A DNA stretch of 64,000 nt from Leifsonia sp. Root4 (GTDB taxonomy: Bacteria > Actinomycetota > Actinomycetes > Actinomycetales > Microbacteriaceae), in assembly GCF_001425085.1 (NCBI RefSeq), contig NZ_LMDN01000001.1, positions 1,298,300 to 1,362,299 on the forward strand, written 5' to 3'. Of this stretch, positions 43,571 to 52,800 are shown one piece after another (within the stretch, counting starts at the first letter, position 1; every line of letters begins with the position of its first letter). The position numbers and the translations under genes are program-made. Below the pieces are notes generated by a model, which worked only from the letters and a program-made list of their open reading frames with translations, did no database searches and had not been told where the DNA came from.

Positions 43571-45321
43571 GCGTTTTCGCCGACAAGCCCTGGCTCGCCT
43601 CGTACTCCCCCGGAGTTCCGCACCTCATCGATGTTCCCGACGACTCCCTCGTCGACGTGATCGAGGCCTCGGCCACGAGCTACGCCAACCACGTCGCGCT
43701 CGAGTTCTTCGGCGCGACCACGAGCTACCGCGAACTCGGCGCAGCCATCGACCGTGCAGCCGAGGGTCTGCGCCGTCTCGGCGTCGCGGCCGGCGACCGT
43801 GTGGCGATCGTGCTGCCGAACTGCCCGCAGCACATCATCGCCTTCTACGCCGTGCTGCGCCTCGGCGCCATCGTGGTCGAGCACAACCCGCTCTACACGC
43901 CCCGCGAGCTGCTGCACCAGTTCGAGGATCACGGCGCCAGCGTAGCCATCGTCTGGGACAAGCTCGCCGCGACCGTCGCCGACTTCCCCTCCGCCATGGG
44001 CGTCGACACCGTCATCGCCGTCGACGTGACCCGTGCCATGCCGATCGGCATGCGCGCCAAGCTCCGGATGCCGGTTGCCGCCGCCCGCACCGGCCGCGCG
44101 AAGCTGACTCTCGGCCACCCCGCCCCCGGCGCCGTCGTCTGGGCGAGCGTGCTCAAGAACAAGCCGATCGCCGCCGACCACCCGCGTCCGCAGCCCGACG
44201 ACGTCGCGCTGCTGCAGTACACGAGCGGCACGACGGGCACCCCGAAGGGCGCGGTGCTCAGCCACCGCAACCTGCTCGTGAACTCGCTGCAGGGTCAGGC
44301 CTGGCTGCCGGGGCCGAAGCCGGGCGCCGAGGTGTTCTACGGCGTGCTGCCGATGTTCCACGCCTTCGGCCTCACCCTCTGCATCACCTCGGCGATGAGC
44401 ATGGGGGCGCGTCTGGTGCTGTTCCCGGCCTTCGACCCGGAGCTCGTGCTGAAGGCCGCGCGCCACAACCCCCCGACCTTCCTCCCCGCCGTGCCGCCGA
44501 TCTACGACCGGATGCTCACGGCTGCCGATGCCGCCGGCGTGAGCCTGGCCAGCATCCGGTTCGCCATCTCCGGCGCCATGGCCCTGCCGCCCGCGCTCGT
44601 CGAACGCTGGGAGGCCGGCACGGAGAGCCTGCTCGTCGAGGGCTACGGCATGACGGAATCCTCGCCGATCATCGCCGTGAACCCCGTCGCGGCCAACCGT
44701 CGCGCCGGCACCGTCGGCCTGCCGCTGCCGAACATCGAGATCCGCGTCGTCGACCCGGAGCGGCCGGGCGTTCAGCGCGGTTTCGACGAGGCGGGCGAGC
44801 TGCTCGTGCGCGGGCCGCAGGTCTTCTCCGGCTACTGGAACCGGCCGAGCGACAGCGCGGAGGCCCTGCTCGGCCCGGACGTGGTGGCGGAGTCCGTCGA
44901 TCCGCTCGACACCGCGGATGCCGCGGGCAGCGGCCCCTGGCTGCGCACCGGTGACATCGTCACGGTGTCGGCCGACGGCTTCATCTCCATCGTCGACCGG
45001 GCCAAGGAACTCATCGTCACCGGCGGGTTCAACGTCTCGCCCACCGAGGTCGAGGCGGCGCTGCTCGCCCACCCCGATGTGCTCGACATCGCCGTCGTCG
45101 GCGCCCCGGATGCCGACGGTTCAGAGGTCGTCACCGCCGCGGTGGTGCTGGCCCCCGGCGTCGAACTCGACCCGGACGCGCTCCGCACCTTCGCGAAGAC
45201 CTGCCTCACGCCGTACAAGGTTCCGCGCCGCTTCGTGCAGGTTGACGAGCTGCCTCGCTCGCTGATCGGCAAGGTGCTCCGCCGCCAGGTGCAGCAGCAG
45301 ATCGCCGCTCCCGCCGGCTGA
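43567..45321 (+). CDS. Long-chain fatty acid-CoA ligase (FadD-like)
   Basis: 584 aa member of the ANL superfamily. Motifs: A3 TSGTTGTPKGAV (P-loop), GYGMTESSP (A5), WLRTGDIV (A7), IVDRAKELIVTGGFNVSP (A8) and the A10 Lys in LIGKVLRR. It activates a carboxylic acid to an acyl-adenylate, then the CoA thioester, feeding beta-oxidation or lipid synthesis. An extra segment of ~30 residues (MPIGMRAKLRMPVAAA) before the P-loop is like FadD group ligases. GGAG lies 7 nt before ATG 43567. Confidence 0.93.
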   Translation: MSVFADKPWLASYSPGVPHLIDVPDDSLVDVIEASATSYANHVALEFFGATTSYRELGAAIDRAAEGLRRLGVAAGDRVAIVLPNCPQHIIAFYAVLRLGAIVVEHNPLYTPRELLHQFEDHGASVAIVWDKLAATVADFPSAMGVDTVIAVDVTRAMPIGMRAKLRMPVAAARTGRAKLTLGHPAPGAVVWASVLKNKPIAADHPRPQPDDVALLQYTSGTTGTPKGAVLSHRNLLVNSLQGQAWLPGPKPGAEVFYGVLPMFHAFGLTLCITSAMSMGARLVLFPAFDPELVLKAARHNPPTFLPAVPPIYDRMLTAADAAGVSLASIRFAISGAMALPPALVERWEAGTESLLVEGYGMTESSPIIAVNPVAANRRAGTVGLPLPNIEIRVVDPERPGVQRGFDEAGELLVRGPQVFSGYWNRPSDSAEALLGPDVVAESVDPLDTADAAGSGPWLRTGDIVTVSADGFISIVDRAKELIVTGGFNVSPTEVEAALLAHPDVLDIAVVGAPDADGSEVVTAAVVLAPGVELDPDALRTFAKTCLTPYKVPRRFVQVDELPRSLIGKVLRRQVQQQIAAPAG

Positions 45322-45563
45322 AGGAGCGCCAGCGACTGAAGCCCCGAGCGGATCCGCGGGCACTGCGGCGTAGTGCGCCGGGCGACCCGATCACGCGGGG
45401 CACTCGGCTTCGGTCGCGGCCTCGTTCCTCGGCTGCGCCTCGAGCCAGCGTGAGTGACTGCGGGGGCCTCGAGCCGGAGCGGGTGCCTGAGTCGCCCCCT
45501 CCGCCGCACGGCGGAGAGCAGAAACCCCCCGCACGGCGGATGCCGCACGCCTCTCACCCCTCG

Positions 45564-45569
45564 TAGCCT
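45564..45569 (+). promoter_or_regulatory. -10 element of the NatA-like ABC operon
   Basis: TAGCCTGAGAGC followed by A at 45576, identical to the string before the SDR gene at 36652. Here transcription would start 22 nt ahead of the GTG, leaving room for the GAAAGG ribosome site. Confidence 0.45.
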
Positions 45570-45597
45570 GAGAGCACAGCAGCGAAAGGTGCACTCA

Positions 45598-46506
45598 GTG
45601 TTAGAGATCCAGAACGTCAATAAGAGCTATGGCGACCGCGCCGTGCTGCGCGACGTCAATTTCACCGTCGGCCACGGCCGTATGACGGGCTTCGTCGGCG
45701 GCAACGGAGCTGGCAAGACCACGACGATGCGCATCATTCTCGGCGTGCTTGACCCGGATGCCGGCAGCGTCAGCCTCGACGGCACGCTCCTGACCGCCGC
45801 CGACCGCCGCCGCTTTGGCTACATGCCGGAGGAGCGCGGTCTCTACCCGAAGATGAAGGTGCAGGAGCAGCTCGTCTACCTGGCCAGGCTGCACGGCTTC
45901 ACCGCGGCCGCCGCCAACCGCAACTCCACGGCGCTTCTGGAGCAGCTCGGCCTCGGTGAGCGCGCGAACGACACCGTCGAGAGCCTCTCGCTCGGCAACC
46001 AGCAGCGCGCCCAGATCGCGGCGGCACTGGTGCACGAACCGGAGGTGCTCGTGCTCGACGAGCCGTTCAGCGGCCTCGACCCGATGGCGGTCGACGTGGT
46101 GCTCGGCGTGTTGCAGTCGCACGCGGCGTCCGGGGCCCCCGTGCTCTTCAGCTCGCACCAGCTCGACATCGTCGAGCGACTCTGCGACGACCTCGTGATC
46201 ATCGCCGACGGCCAGATCCGCGCGAACGGTTCGGTTGACGGGCTGCGGCGCGAGCACGGCTCCTCCCGCCACGAGCTGCTGCTCGGCGGCACGAGCGCAA
46301 CCGGATCGGGAACGGGCGATGCCGGCTGGGTGCGCGAGGTTCCCGGCGTCACGGTGGTCGACTTCGACGGCGGCTACGCCCTGTTCGAGGCCGACGACGA
46401 CGCCCGCGCCACCGTGCTGGCCCGCGCCGTGGCCAGCGGCGAGCTGGTGAGCTTCGGCCCGCACGAACCCTCCCTTGCCCAGGTCTTCCGAGAGGTGATC
46501 CGCTGA
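45598..46506 (+). CDS. ABC transporter ATP-binding protein (NatA-like)
   Basis: 302 aa. Walker A GGNGAGKTT, signature SLGNQQRAQIA, Walker B VLVLDEPFSGLDP and a following SSHQLDIVERLC switch. The signature is LSLGNQQ rather than LSGGQ, as in the NatA/DrrA-type exporters. A C-terminal DUF4162-like domain (HEPSLAQVFREV) follows. Start is GTG at 45598 with GAAAGG 8 nt upstream; the earlier ATG at 45454 is not supported. Its stop overlaps the permease ATG (TGATG). Confidence 0.92.
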   Translation: MLEIQNVNKSYGDRAVLRDVNFTVGHGRMTGFVGGNGAGKTTTMRIILGVLDPDAGSVSLDGTLLTAADRRRFGYMPEERGLYPKMKVQEQLVYLARLHGFTAAAANRNSTALLEQLGLGERANDTVESLSLGNQQRAQIAAALVHEPEVLVLDEPFSGLDPMAVDVVLGVLQSHAASGAPVLFSSHQLDIVERLCDDLVIIADGQIRANGSVDGLRREHGSSRHELLLGGTSATGSGTGDAGWVREVPGVTVVDFDGGYALFEADDDARATVLARAVASGELVSFGPHEPSLAQVFREVIR

Positions 46507-47648
46507 TGAGCACGCACCAGAGCACACCGCCGCGCGGCACCGCCGACCGCAGCACGCCCACCTTCGCCCGCAGCGTCGGCCTCGTCGCCGGCCGCGAGAT
46601 CACCATGCGCCTGCGCAGCAAGGCGTTCCTGATCTCGACGGGCATCCTCATGCTTGCTGTGCTCGCCTCCGTGGTGATCGGCGGCCTCGTCAGCCAGAAC
46701 CCCGAGCTCACCAAGGTGGCCCTGATCGGCACCTCCGCCGATGCGGCGAGCGCCGCCATTGCGGAGGCCGAGGGCCTCGAGGGCGTCACCGCCGACTCGC
46801 GCGAGGACGCGGAGCAGATGCTCCGCGACGGCGAGGTCAGTGCGATCGTCGTGCCCAGCGAGGACACGGAGGCCGCGAACCCCGTCACCGTGATCGGCCT
46901 CGACCAGGCCCCAGGCGAAGTCGTCGGTGCGCTCAGCATCCGGCCGGAGGTCGTGCTGCTCGAGCAGGCCAGCCAGGACTCCTTCCTGATCTACCTCGTC
47001 GCGCTCGGCTTCGGGCTCATCTTCTTCATGTCGGCGATCACCTTCGGTTCGACGATCGCATCGAGCGTCGTCGAGGAGAAGCAGACCCGCATCGTCGAGA
47101 TTCTGATGTCGACGATCCCCGTGCGCGCCCTGCTCGCGGGCAAGGTGGTCGGCAACAGTGCGATGGCGTTCCTGCAGATCGTGGCCATCGCCGTGCTCGC
47201 GATCCTCGGCATGGTGGTCACGAGCCAGAAGGTGCTGCTCGGCACCCTCGGCGCGTCGGTGATCTGGTTCATCGTGTTCTTCGCCGTCGGCTTCGTCATG
47301 CTCTCGGCCCTGTTCGCGGCAACGGCGTCGATGGTCTCCCGCGCCGAAGACGTCGGCACGGTCACCTCCCCGGTGACGATGCTCGTCATGATCCCGTACT
47401 TCCTCGTCATCCTCTTCAACGACAACCCGCTCGTGCTCGGCATCATGAGCTACGTGCCGTTCTCGGCGCCGGTGGGCATGCCGATGCGGGTCTTCCTCGG
47501 CACCGCCGAGTGGTGGGAGCCGCTGCTCTCGCTCGCGATCCTGCTGGCGACGACGGTGGTCGTGCTGGCCCTGGGATCGCGTATCTACAGCAACTCCCTG
47601 CTGCGCCTCGGCGCCAGGGTCAAGCTGGCCGAGGCACTCAAGGGGTAA
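46506..47648 (+). CDS. ABC-2 family permease (NatB-like)
   Basis: 380 aa. One membrane helix (AFLISTGILMLAVLASVVIGG), then a ~130-residue extracytoplasmic domain, then five or six C-terminal helices. The conserved SSVVEEKQTRIVEILMSTIPVRALLAGKVVG loop is the NatB/YhaP signature. Together with the NatA-like ATPase it forms an exporter, possibly for Na+ or a toxic compound. Translational coupling TGATG with the preceding gene. Confidence 0.9.
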   Translation: MSTHQSTPPRGTADRSTPTFARSVGLVAGREITMRLRSKAFLISTGILMLAVLASVVIGGLVSQNPELTKVALIGTSADAASAAIAEAEGLEGVTADSREDAEQMLRDGEVSAIVVPSEDTEAANPVTVIGLDQAPGEVVGALSIRPEVVLLEQASQDSFLIYLVALGFGLIFFMSAITFGSTIASSVVEEKQTRIVEILMSTIPVRALLAGKVVGNSAMAFLQIVAIAVLAILGMVVTSQKVLLGTLGASVIWFIVFFAVGFVMLSALFAATASMVSRAEDVGTVTSPVTMLVMIPYFLVILFNDNPLVLGIMSYVPFSAPVGMPMRVFLGTAEWWEPLLSLAILLATTVVVLALGSRIYSNSLLRLGARVKLAEALKG

Positions 47649-47665
47649 CGCCTCGGCCCGGGGGA

Positions 47666-47700
47666 AGGGGCGGATGCCGCAGCACGCGGCATCCGCCCCT
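47666..47700. terminator. Terminator built from inverted GGATGCCG octamers
   Basis: AGGGGCGGATGCCGC and its complement form a perfect 15-bp stem with a 5-nt AGCAC loop, 18 nt after the ABC permease stop. Each arm contains one copy of the abundant GCGGATGCCG motif. Confidence 0.8.
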
Positions 47701-47819
47701 CTGCATGTCCCGCTGCAGCCATCCCGCGCGGGGAAGTGTGGCGCGGAGCGGGCCGATCAGGCACGAACTGTGCGTGCGGCGCATGAAAACGGCGGATGCC
47801 GGGGTGTCAGACTAGAGCG

Positions 47820-48893
47820 GTGACTGACACTCTGCATGACCTTGACTCCCGCGGCTTCGCCTCCGACAACTACTCGGGCGTGCACCCCGAGATCATGGCG
47901 GCCATCGCCGCGGCCAACGGCGGCCACCAGATCGCCTACGGCGACGACATCTACACCGAGAAGCTGCAGCAGGTCTTCGCCTCCCACTTCGGCGACGGCG
48001 TCCAGGCCTTCCCCGTCTTCAACGGCACCGGCGCGAATGTGACCGGCCTGCAGTCGATGCTGCCGCGCTGGGGCGCAGTCATCTGCACCAGCACCGCGCA
48101 CATCCACAGCGACGAGAACGGCGCACCGGAGCGCATCGGCGGCATCAAGCTGCTCACGGTCGAGACACCGGACGGCAAGCTCACCCCTGAGCTCATCGAC
48201 AAGGAAGCCTGGGGCTGGGGCGACGAGCACCGCGCCCAGCCCGGTGTCGTCTCGATCACCCAGACGACCGAGCTCGGCACCGCGTACACGGTGGCCGAGG
48301 TCACGGCGATCGCCGAGCACACCCACAAGCTCGGCATGAAGCTGCACATGGACGGTGCCCGCATCTCCAACGCCGCCGCCGCGCTCGGCCAGCCGCTGCG
48401 GGCGTTCACCACGGATGCCGGCGTCGATGTGCTGAGCTTCGGCGGCACGAAGAACGGCCTGCTGTTCGGCGAGTCGATCGTGGTGCTGAACCCCGAGGCG
48501 TCGACCGGTCTCAAGTACCTGCGCAAAATGAACATGCAGCTCTCCTCGAAGATGCGCTTCGTCTCGGCCCAGCTCATCGCGCTGCTCGAGAACGACCTCT
48601 ACCTGCGCAACGCCTCCCACGCCAACGCCATGGCCGCACGCCTGCGCGGCGCGCTCGAGGCCGGCATCGCCGACGGCTCGATCAGCGGCCTCGGCTTCTC
48701 GCAGCCGACCGAGTCCAACGCCGTCTTCGCTGTGCTGCCCGACGGGGTCGCCGACACCCTGCGCGAGAGCTTCCGCTTCTACGACTGGGACGCCGCCAAG
48801 AACGAGGTGCGCTGGATGTGCGGCTTCGACACCACCGAGGCCGACATCGACACCTTCATTGCCGCGGTGAAGCGCGAGCTCGCGGCCCGGTAA
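47820..48893 (+). CDS. ltaE: Low-specificity L-threonine aldolase
   Basis: 357 aa PLP enzyme of fold type I. The family motifs are FASDNYSGVHPEIMAAI, IAYGDDIYTEKLQ, FNGTGANVTGLQ, MDGARISNAAAAL and the PLP lysine in SFGGTKNGLLFGE. It splits threonine and allo-threonine into glycine and acetaldehyde. GTG 47820 is preferred: CAGACT ends 6 nt upstream, giving a leaderless transcript, while the upstream ATG at 47796 has no promoter or ribosome site. Confidence 0.9.
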   Translation: MTDTLHDLDSRGFASDNYSGVHPEIMAAIAAANGGHQIAYGDDIYTEKLQQVFASHFGDGVQAFPVFNGTGANVTGLQSMLPRWGAVICTSTAHIHSDENGAPERIGGIKLLTVETPDGKLTPELIDKEAWGWGDEHRAQPGVVSITQTTELGTAYTVAEVTAIAEHTHKLGMKLHMDGARISNAAAALGQPLRAFTTDAGVDVLSFGGTKNGLLFGESIVVLNPEASTGLKYLRKMNMQLSSKMRFVSAQLIALLENDLYLRNASHANAMAARLRGALEAGIADGSISGLGFSQPTESNAVFAVLPDGVADTLRESFRFYDWDAAKNEVRWMCGFDTTEADIDTFIAAVKRELAAR

Positions 48894-48903
48894 CGGATTC
48901 GCA

Positions 48904-48934
48904 GAGCGGATGCCGGTGCCGCCGGCATCCGCTC
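48904..48934. terminator. Terminator built from inverted GGATGCCG octamers
   Basis: GAGCGGATGCCGG and its complement form a perfect 13-bp stem with a 5-nt loop, 10 nt after the aldolase stop. As at 47666, the two arms are inverted copies of the common octamer. Confidence 0.8.
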
Positions 48935-49036
48935 GCACATGGGTGTGGGCGGAATAGTCGTGGACACACACGCGTTTCACCCACCGATGCCCCAGTGTTG
49001 TGGCGCACTCTCAACCACCTCACTGCAAGGAATCTC

Positions 49037-49627
49037 ATGACGCTGCTTGACGCCGCCCCCCGCACCGCCCAGACCAGCGCTCCCATGCTCGACGTTCTCG
49101 CCGAGCGCTGGAGCCCCCGTGCCTTCGACCCGGATGCCGTGCTCGAGCCCGGCGCCCTCGCCGGCGTGTTCGAGGCCGCACGCTGGGCTCCGAGCGCCAA
49201 CAACTCGCAGCCATGGCGCTTCATCATCGCCCGCCGCGGCACGGCGACCTTCGACACGATTGCCGCCGCGCTCCTGGGCTTCAACCAGGCCTGGGCCGGC
49301 AGCGCAGCCGCACTCGTCGTGAACGTCGCGATCGTGGCGGATGCCGAAGGAAAGCCGACCCCGTGGGCCCAGTACGACCTCGGCCAGGCCGTCGCCCACC
49401 TCAGCGTGCAGGCGCACGCCGAGGGCCTGCACGTGCACCAGATGGGCGGCTTCGACCGCGACGCGATCAGCGCGGCATTCGAGCTCGAGGAGCGCTTCGT
49501 CCCGACCTCGGTGATGACGATCGGCAAGCTCGGCGATGCCGCAGCACTCCCCGAGGGGCTGCGCGAGCGCGAGATCGCCCCGCGCCAGCGTCTCTCCCTC
49601 GACGACATCGTTCTGCTGAACGACTAG
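49037..49627 (+). CDS. Nitroreductase family protein
   Basis: 196 aa, an FMN-dependent oxidoreductase. It has the N-terminal RWSPRAFDPDA, FEAARWAPSANNSQPWRFI (FMN-binding Ser/Asn), and LGQAVAHLSVQAHAEGLHVHQMGG. Such enzymes reduce nitro groups, quinones or flavins with NAD(P)H. ATG 49037 has AAGGAA 4-5 nt upstream, so the longer open frame to 48818 is not used. Followed by a strong terminator. Confidence 0.9.
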   Translation: MTLLDAAPRTAQTSAPMLDVLAERWSPRAFDPDAVLEPGALAGVFEAARWAPSANNSQPWRFIIARRGTATFDTIAAALLGFNQAWAGSAAALVVNVAIVADAEGKPTPWAQYDLGQAVAHLSVQAHAEGLHVHQMGGFDRDAISAAFELEERFVPTSVMTIGKLGDAAALPEGLREREIAPRQRLSLDDIVLLND

Positions 49628-49663
49628 TCGATCGTTGCGGATGCCCCGCGTGGGCCCGCGTTA

Positions 49664-49701
49664 AGTGCAGCGGCCCGGTGAATTCACCGGGCCGCTGCAC
49701 T
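49664..49701. terminator. 38-bp perfect palindrome terminator
   Basis: A perfect inverted repeat, 19-bp arms starting AGTGCAGCGGCC and meeting at GAATTC with no spacer. It lies 37 nt after the nitroreductase stop. Confidence 0.75.
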
Positions 49702-49737
49702 GTGTCCGGGCCCCGAACGCCGCCCGATCGAGCCCGC

Positions 49738-49830
49738 GTTCCGCTGATTGAGCTTGTCGACATCACTCCAGCGGAAAGGCTTCGACAGGCTCAACCAGCG
49801 GAGCCCGGTTTCGACAAGCTCAACCAGCGG
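49738..49830. repeat. Dispersed GTTTCGACAAGCTC repeat cluster (intergenic)
   Basis: One gctgattgagcttgtcga copy (49742), then tcgacaggctcaaccagcgg (49782) and gtttcgacaagctcaacca (49808) in the opposite orientation. The cluster lies between the nitroreductase terminator and the end of the giant surface protein gene. Confidence 0.8.
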
Positions 49831-49898
49831 AGTGCGCTCAGCCAGCGGCAAGCGGAGGGGCGGGAAGCGCGACCGCCGGATGGCGGCCGCGCCCCGCA

Positions 49899-52800
49899 TC
49901 AGTCGCGGTCGCGCGTGCCTGCTCGGCGTCTGCGCAACACGGCGGTGACCAGCACAGCTCCGCCGCCGAGCAGCAGGAGGACGAGTGCTCCGGTGAGCAG
50001 CGCCCCGCCGTCGAAGCCGCTTGCCGACAGGTCTGTTCCCGAGGTTCCGGTGCCGGGGGCCGGCTCGCCGCCCGGGTTCCCGCCCGGGTCTGAGCCGTTG
50101 CCACCGTCATCCGCTGTGACGGTGACGTCGCTGCGCTTGAACAGCACGCTTCCCGTCGGCGCCGTTCCCGACGCCACGATCGAGTGCGCGCCCGAGAACT
50201 CTGCCGGGATCGTGATCGTTGCACGGGCGACCCCCGCGGCATCCGCCGTCACGGTTGCGAGCACCGTCGGGGTCGAGTAGATCGAGAAGACGACGGGCGA
50301 GTCTGCGGCGAAGCCGGACGCGCTGACGTCGAGCGTGCTGCCGGGCGCCACAGTCGCGGGAACGCCCTCAAGCGCTCCGCTCCCCTCGGGAACTGTCGCG
50401 GGCGGCATCACGACGGGCAGCGCCTGCAGCGTGACGGTCAGCGTCTGCGTCGTCGTCAGACCCGCGGCATTCGTCGCGGTCAGCGTCACGGGGTACTCCC
50501 CCACTGGCGCCGTCGTCGTTCCGTCGATGGTGGCCGTGCCGTCGCCCGCATCGCTGAAGCTGAGGCCGTCGGGCAGGGCACCGCTGATGCTGAGCGCGAT
50601 GTCGTGCGGGAATCCGCCCTCGGTGGTGACCGCGAAGCTGCTCACCACGCCCCGCTTGACGATCGCGGAATCCGCGCTGCTGATCGCCGGGTGCTCCGTC
50701 ACGGTCAGCGTGAACGCCTGGGTGGCCGCACCCGTGGTGTTCTTCGCCTTCAGTCTGAGCGCGTAGTCGCCGCCGCTGCCGGCCTTCGGCGTGCCATCGA
50801 GCACAGCTGTTCCGTCACCGTTGTCGGTGAAGGTCAGGCCCTTCGGCAGCGTTCCTGCCACGCTCAGCTCCACCGCCCCCGAGTATCCGGGGCTGCTGGT
50901 CACGGCGACGGCCGCCGCGTCGCCCACCGTGATGGTCGCCGTGTTGGGCGAGGTGATCGCCGGGTCCTCTGTCACCGTCAGCGTGAACGACTGCGTGCTC
51001 GACCCTGCGCCGTTCGTCGCCGTCAGCGTCAGCGGGTATGTCCCGCCGCTGCCGACCGCTGCCGTGCCACCGAACGTCGCGGTGCCATCACCGTTGTCGG
51101 CGAATGTGACACCGGCAGGCAGCGTACCGCTCTGCGTCAGGGCGACGGCGCCCGGGTGACCGGGGCTGCTCGTCACCGTGAAGGCCGCCGCCGATCCCAC
51201 GGTGATCGTCGCGGCATCCGCCGATGTGATCGCGGGCCCCTCCGTCACCGTCAGGGTGAAGTTCTGGGCGCTCGATCCGGCGAGGTTCGTCGCCGTCAGG
51301 GTCAGCGCGTGGTCGCCTCCGGTGGCTGCGGCGGGGGTTCCGGCGATCGTCGCGGTTCCGTCAGCGTTGTCGACGAACGTGACGCCGCTGGGAAGTGCGC
51401 CGCCCAGGCTCAGAGTGACGGCGCCCGGGTAGCCGGGGCTGCTCGTGACGGTGAACGAGAACGGTGCACCGACCGGAGCCGTGGCGCTGCTGGCCGAGGT
51501 GACCGCAGGCTTCTCCGACATCACCAGGTCCAGCGACTGTGCGGCATCAGCGCCGAAGCCGTTGCCCGCTCCGATCGCCACGCCGTGGGTGCCGCCGGTA
51601 CCTGGTTCCGGTGTGCCGGAGATGGTCGCGGTGCCGTTGCCGTTGTCGACGAAGCCGAGGCCGGCCGGCAGGGCGCCCGCTGTGATGGCGGGCGCCGGCG
51701 TGCCGGCGGCCGTCACCGTGAAGCTACCGGCGACTCCGACCTCGAACGGGGCGGATGCCGCGCTCGTCAGCTGCGGCGGCGTGCCGACCGTCAGCGTCGC
51801 CGCCGCGCTCGTCGCGCCCACGCCGTCGGTGACGACGACCCGGTACTGCGCGCCGCTCATCAGTTGAGTCGCCGTGAAGCTCAGCGTTGCGACGCCGGCG
51901 CTCAGTGTTCCGCCGGGCACGTCCGTCCAGCTGGAGCCGTCACCCGAGCGCTGCCACTGCGCGGTCACCGTGCCCGTCGACGGGTCGGCGGGGACCACGG
52001 TCGCCGAGAAGGTGGCGGTGGCGCCGACCACGGTCGTGACCGACGACGGCTGGGCGGTGATCTGCGGCGCATTCCGCACCGTGACGACCATGAGCTCCGT
52101 CGACGTGACCTCGGTGTTCGATGCGCTCAGGATCACGTTGTAGACGCCGGGGGCGACGTTGTCGCCGATCCAGAAGTCGTAGGAGATGCCGTCAGAGGTG
52201 GTCAGGGTGGCTCCGGGCAATCCGGCGAAGGTGAGGTTCGTCACCGTCGGGAATCCCGGTGCGACGCTGATCGGGATCGAGTCGTTCCCGCGGTAGGTGA
52301 GTTCGGCCGTCGCAGGCGCGGTGATGACAATCGGCGCCGTCACCCGGATCGGGATCTGGATGGAGGAGGTCGGCCCAGTCGCCGAGTTGCGCGCGGTGAA
52401 GCTCACCGAATAGTCGCCGCCGGTCGTCGGGGTGCCGCTGAACGTGAAGGTGTCGGCGGAGACTCGCGTTACGGTGATGCCTGGGGGCACCGAGCTTACG
52501 GGATCGAGCGCCAAGGCAGCCGCCGCGGGGTGGCCCCCGCTTGCCGTCACGGTAATGCCGGATCCAACAGCAGCGCCCTCAGGAAGTGTGAGGCCGCTCG
52601 GGCCCGTGATGGTCGGAGCCTCCTCAACGGTGATGCTCAGCGCGCTCACCGGCGTGGTGTCGAAGACGTTGCTCGCCGAGACGTCGAAGACGTAGACGCC
52701 TCCGGCGCCGACGGGTGGAGTTCCCGAGATCGTCAATCGGCCGGCTGCGCTGGTGCCGACGGTGAGCCAGCCGGGCACGGTGGCCGGTGCCGTCGGGGAG

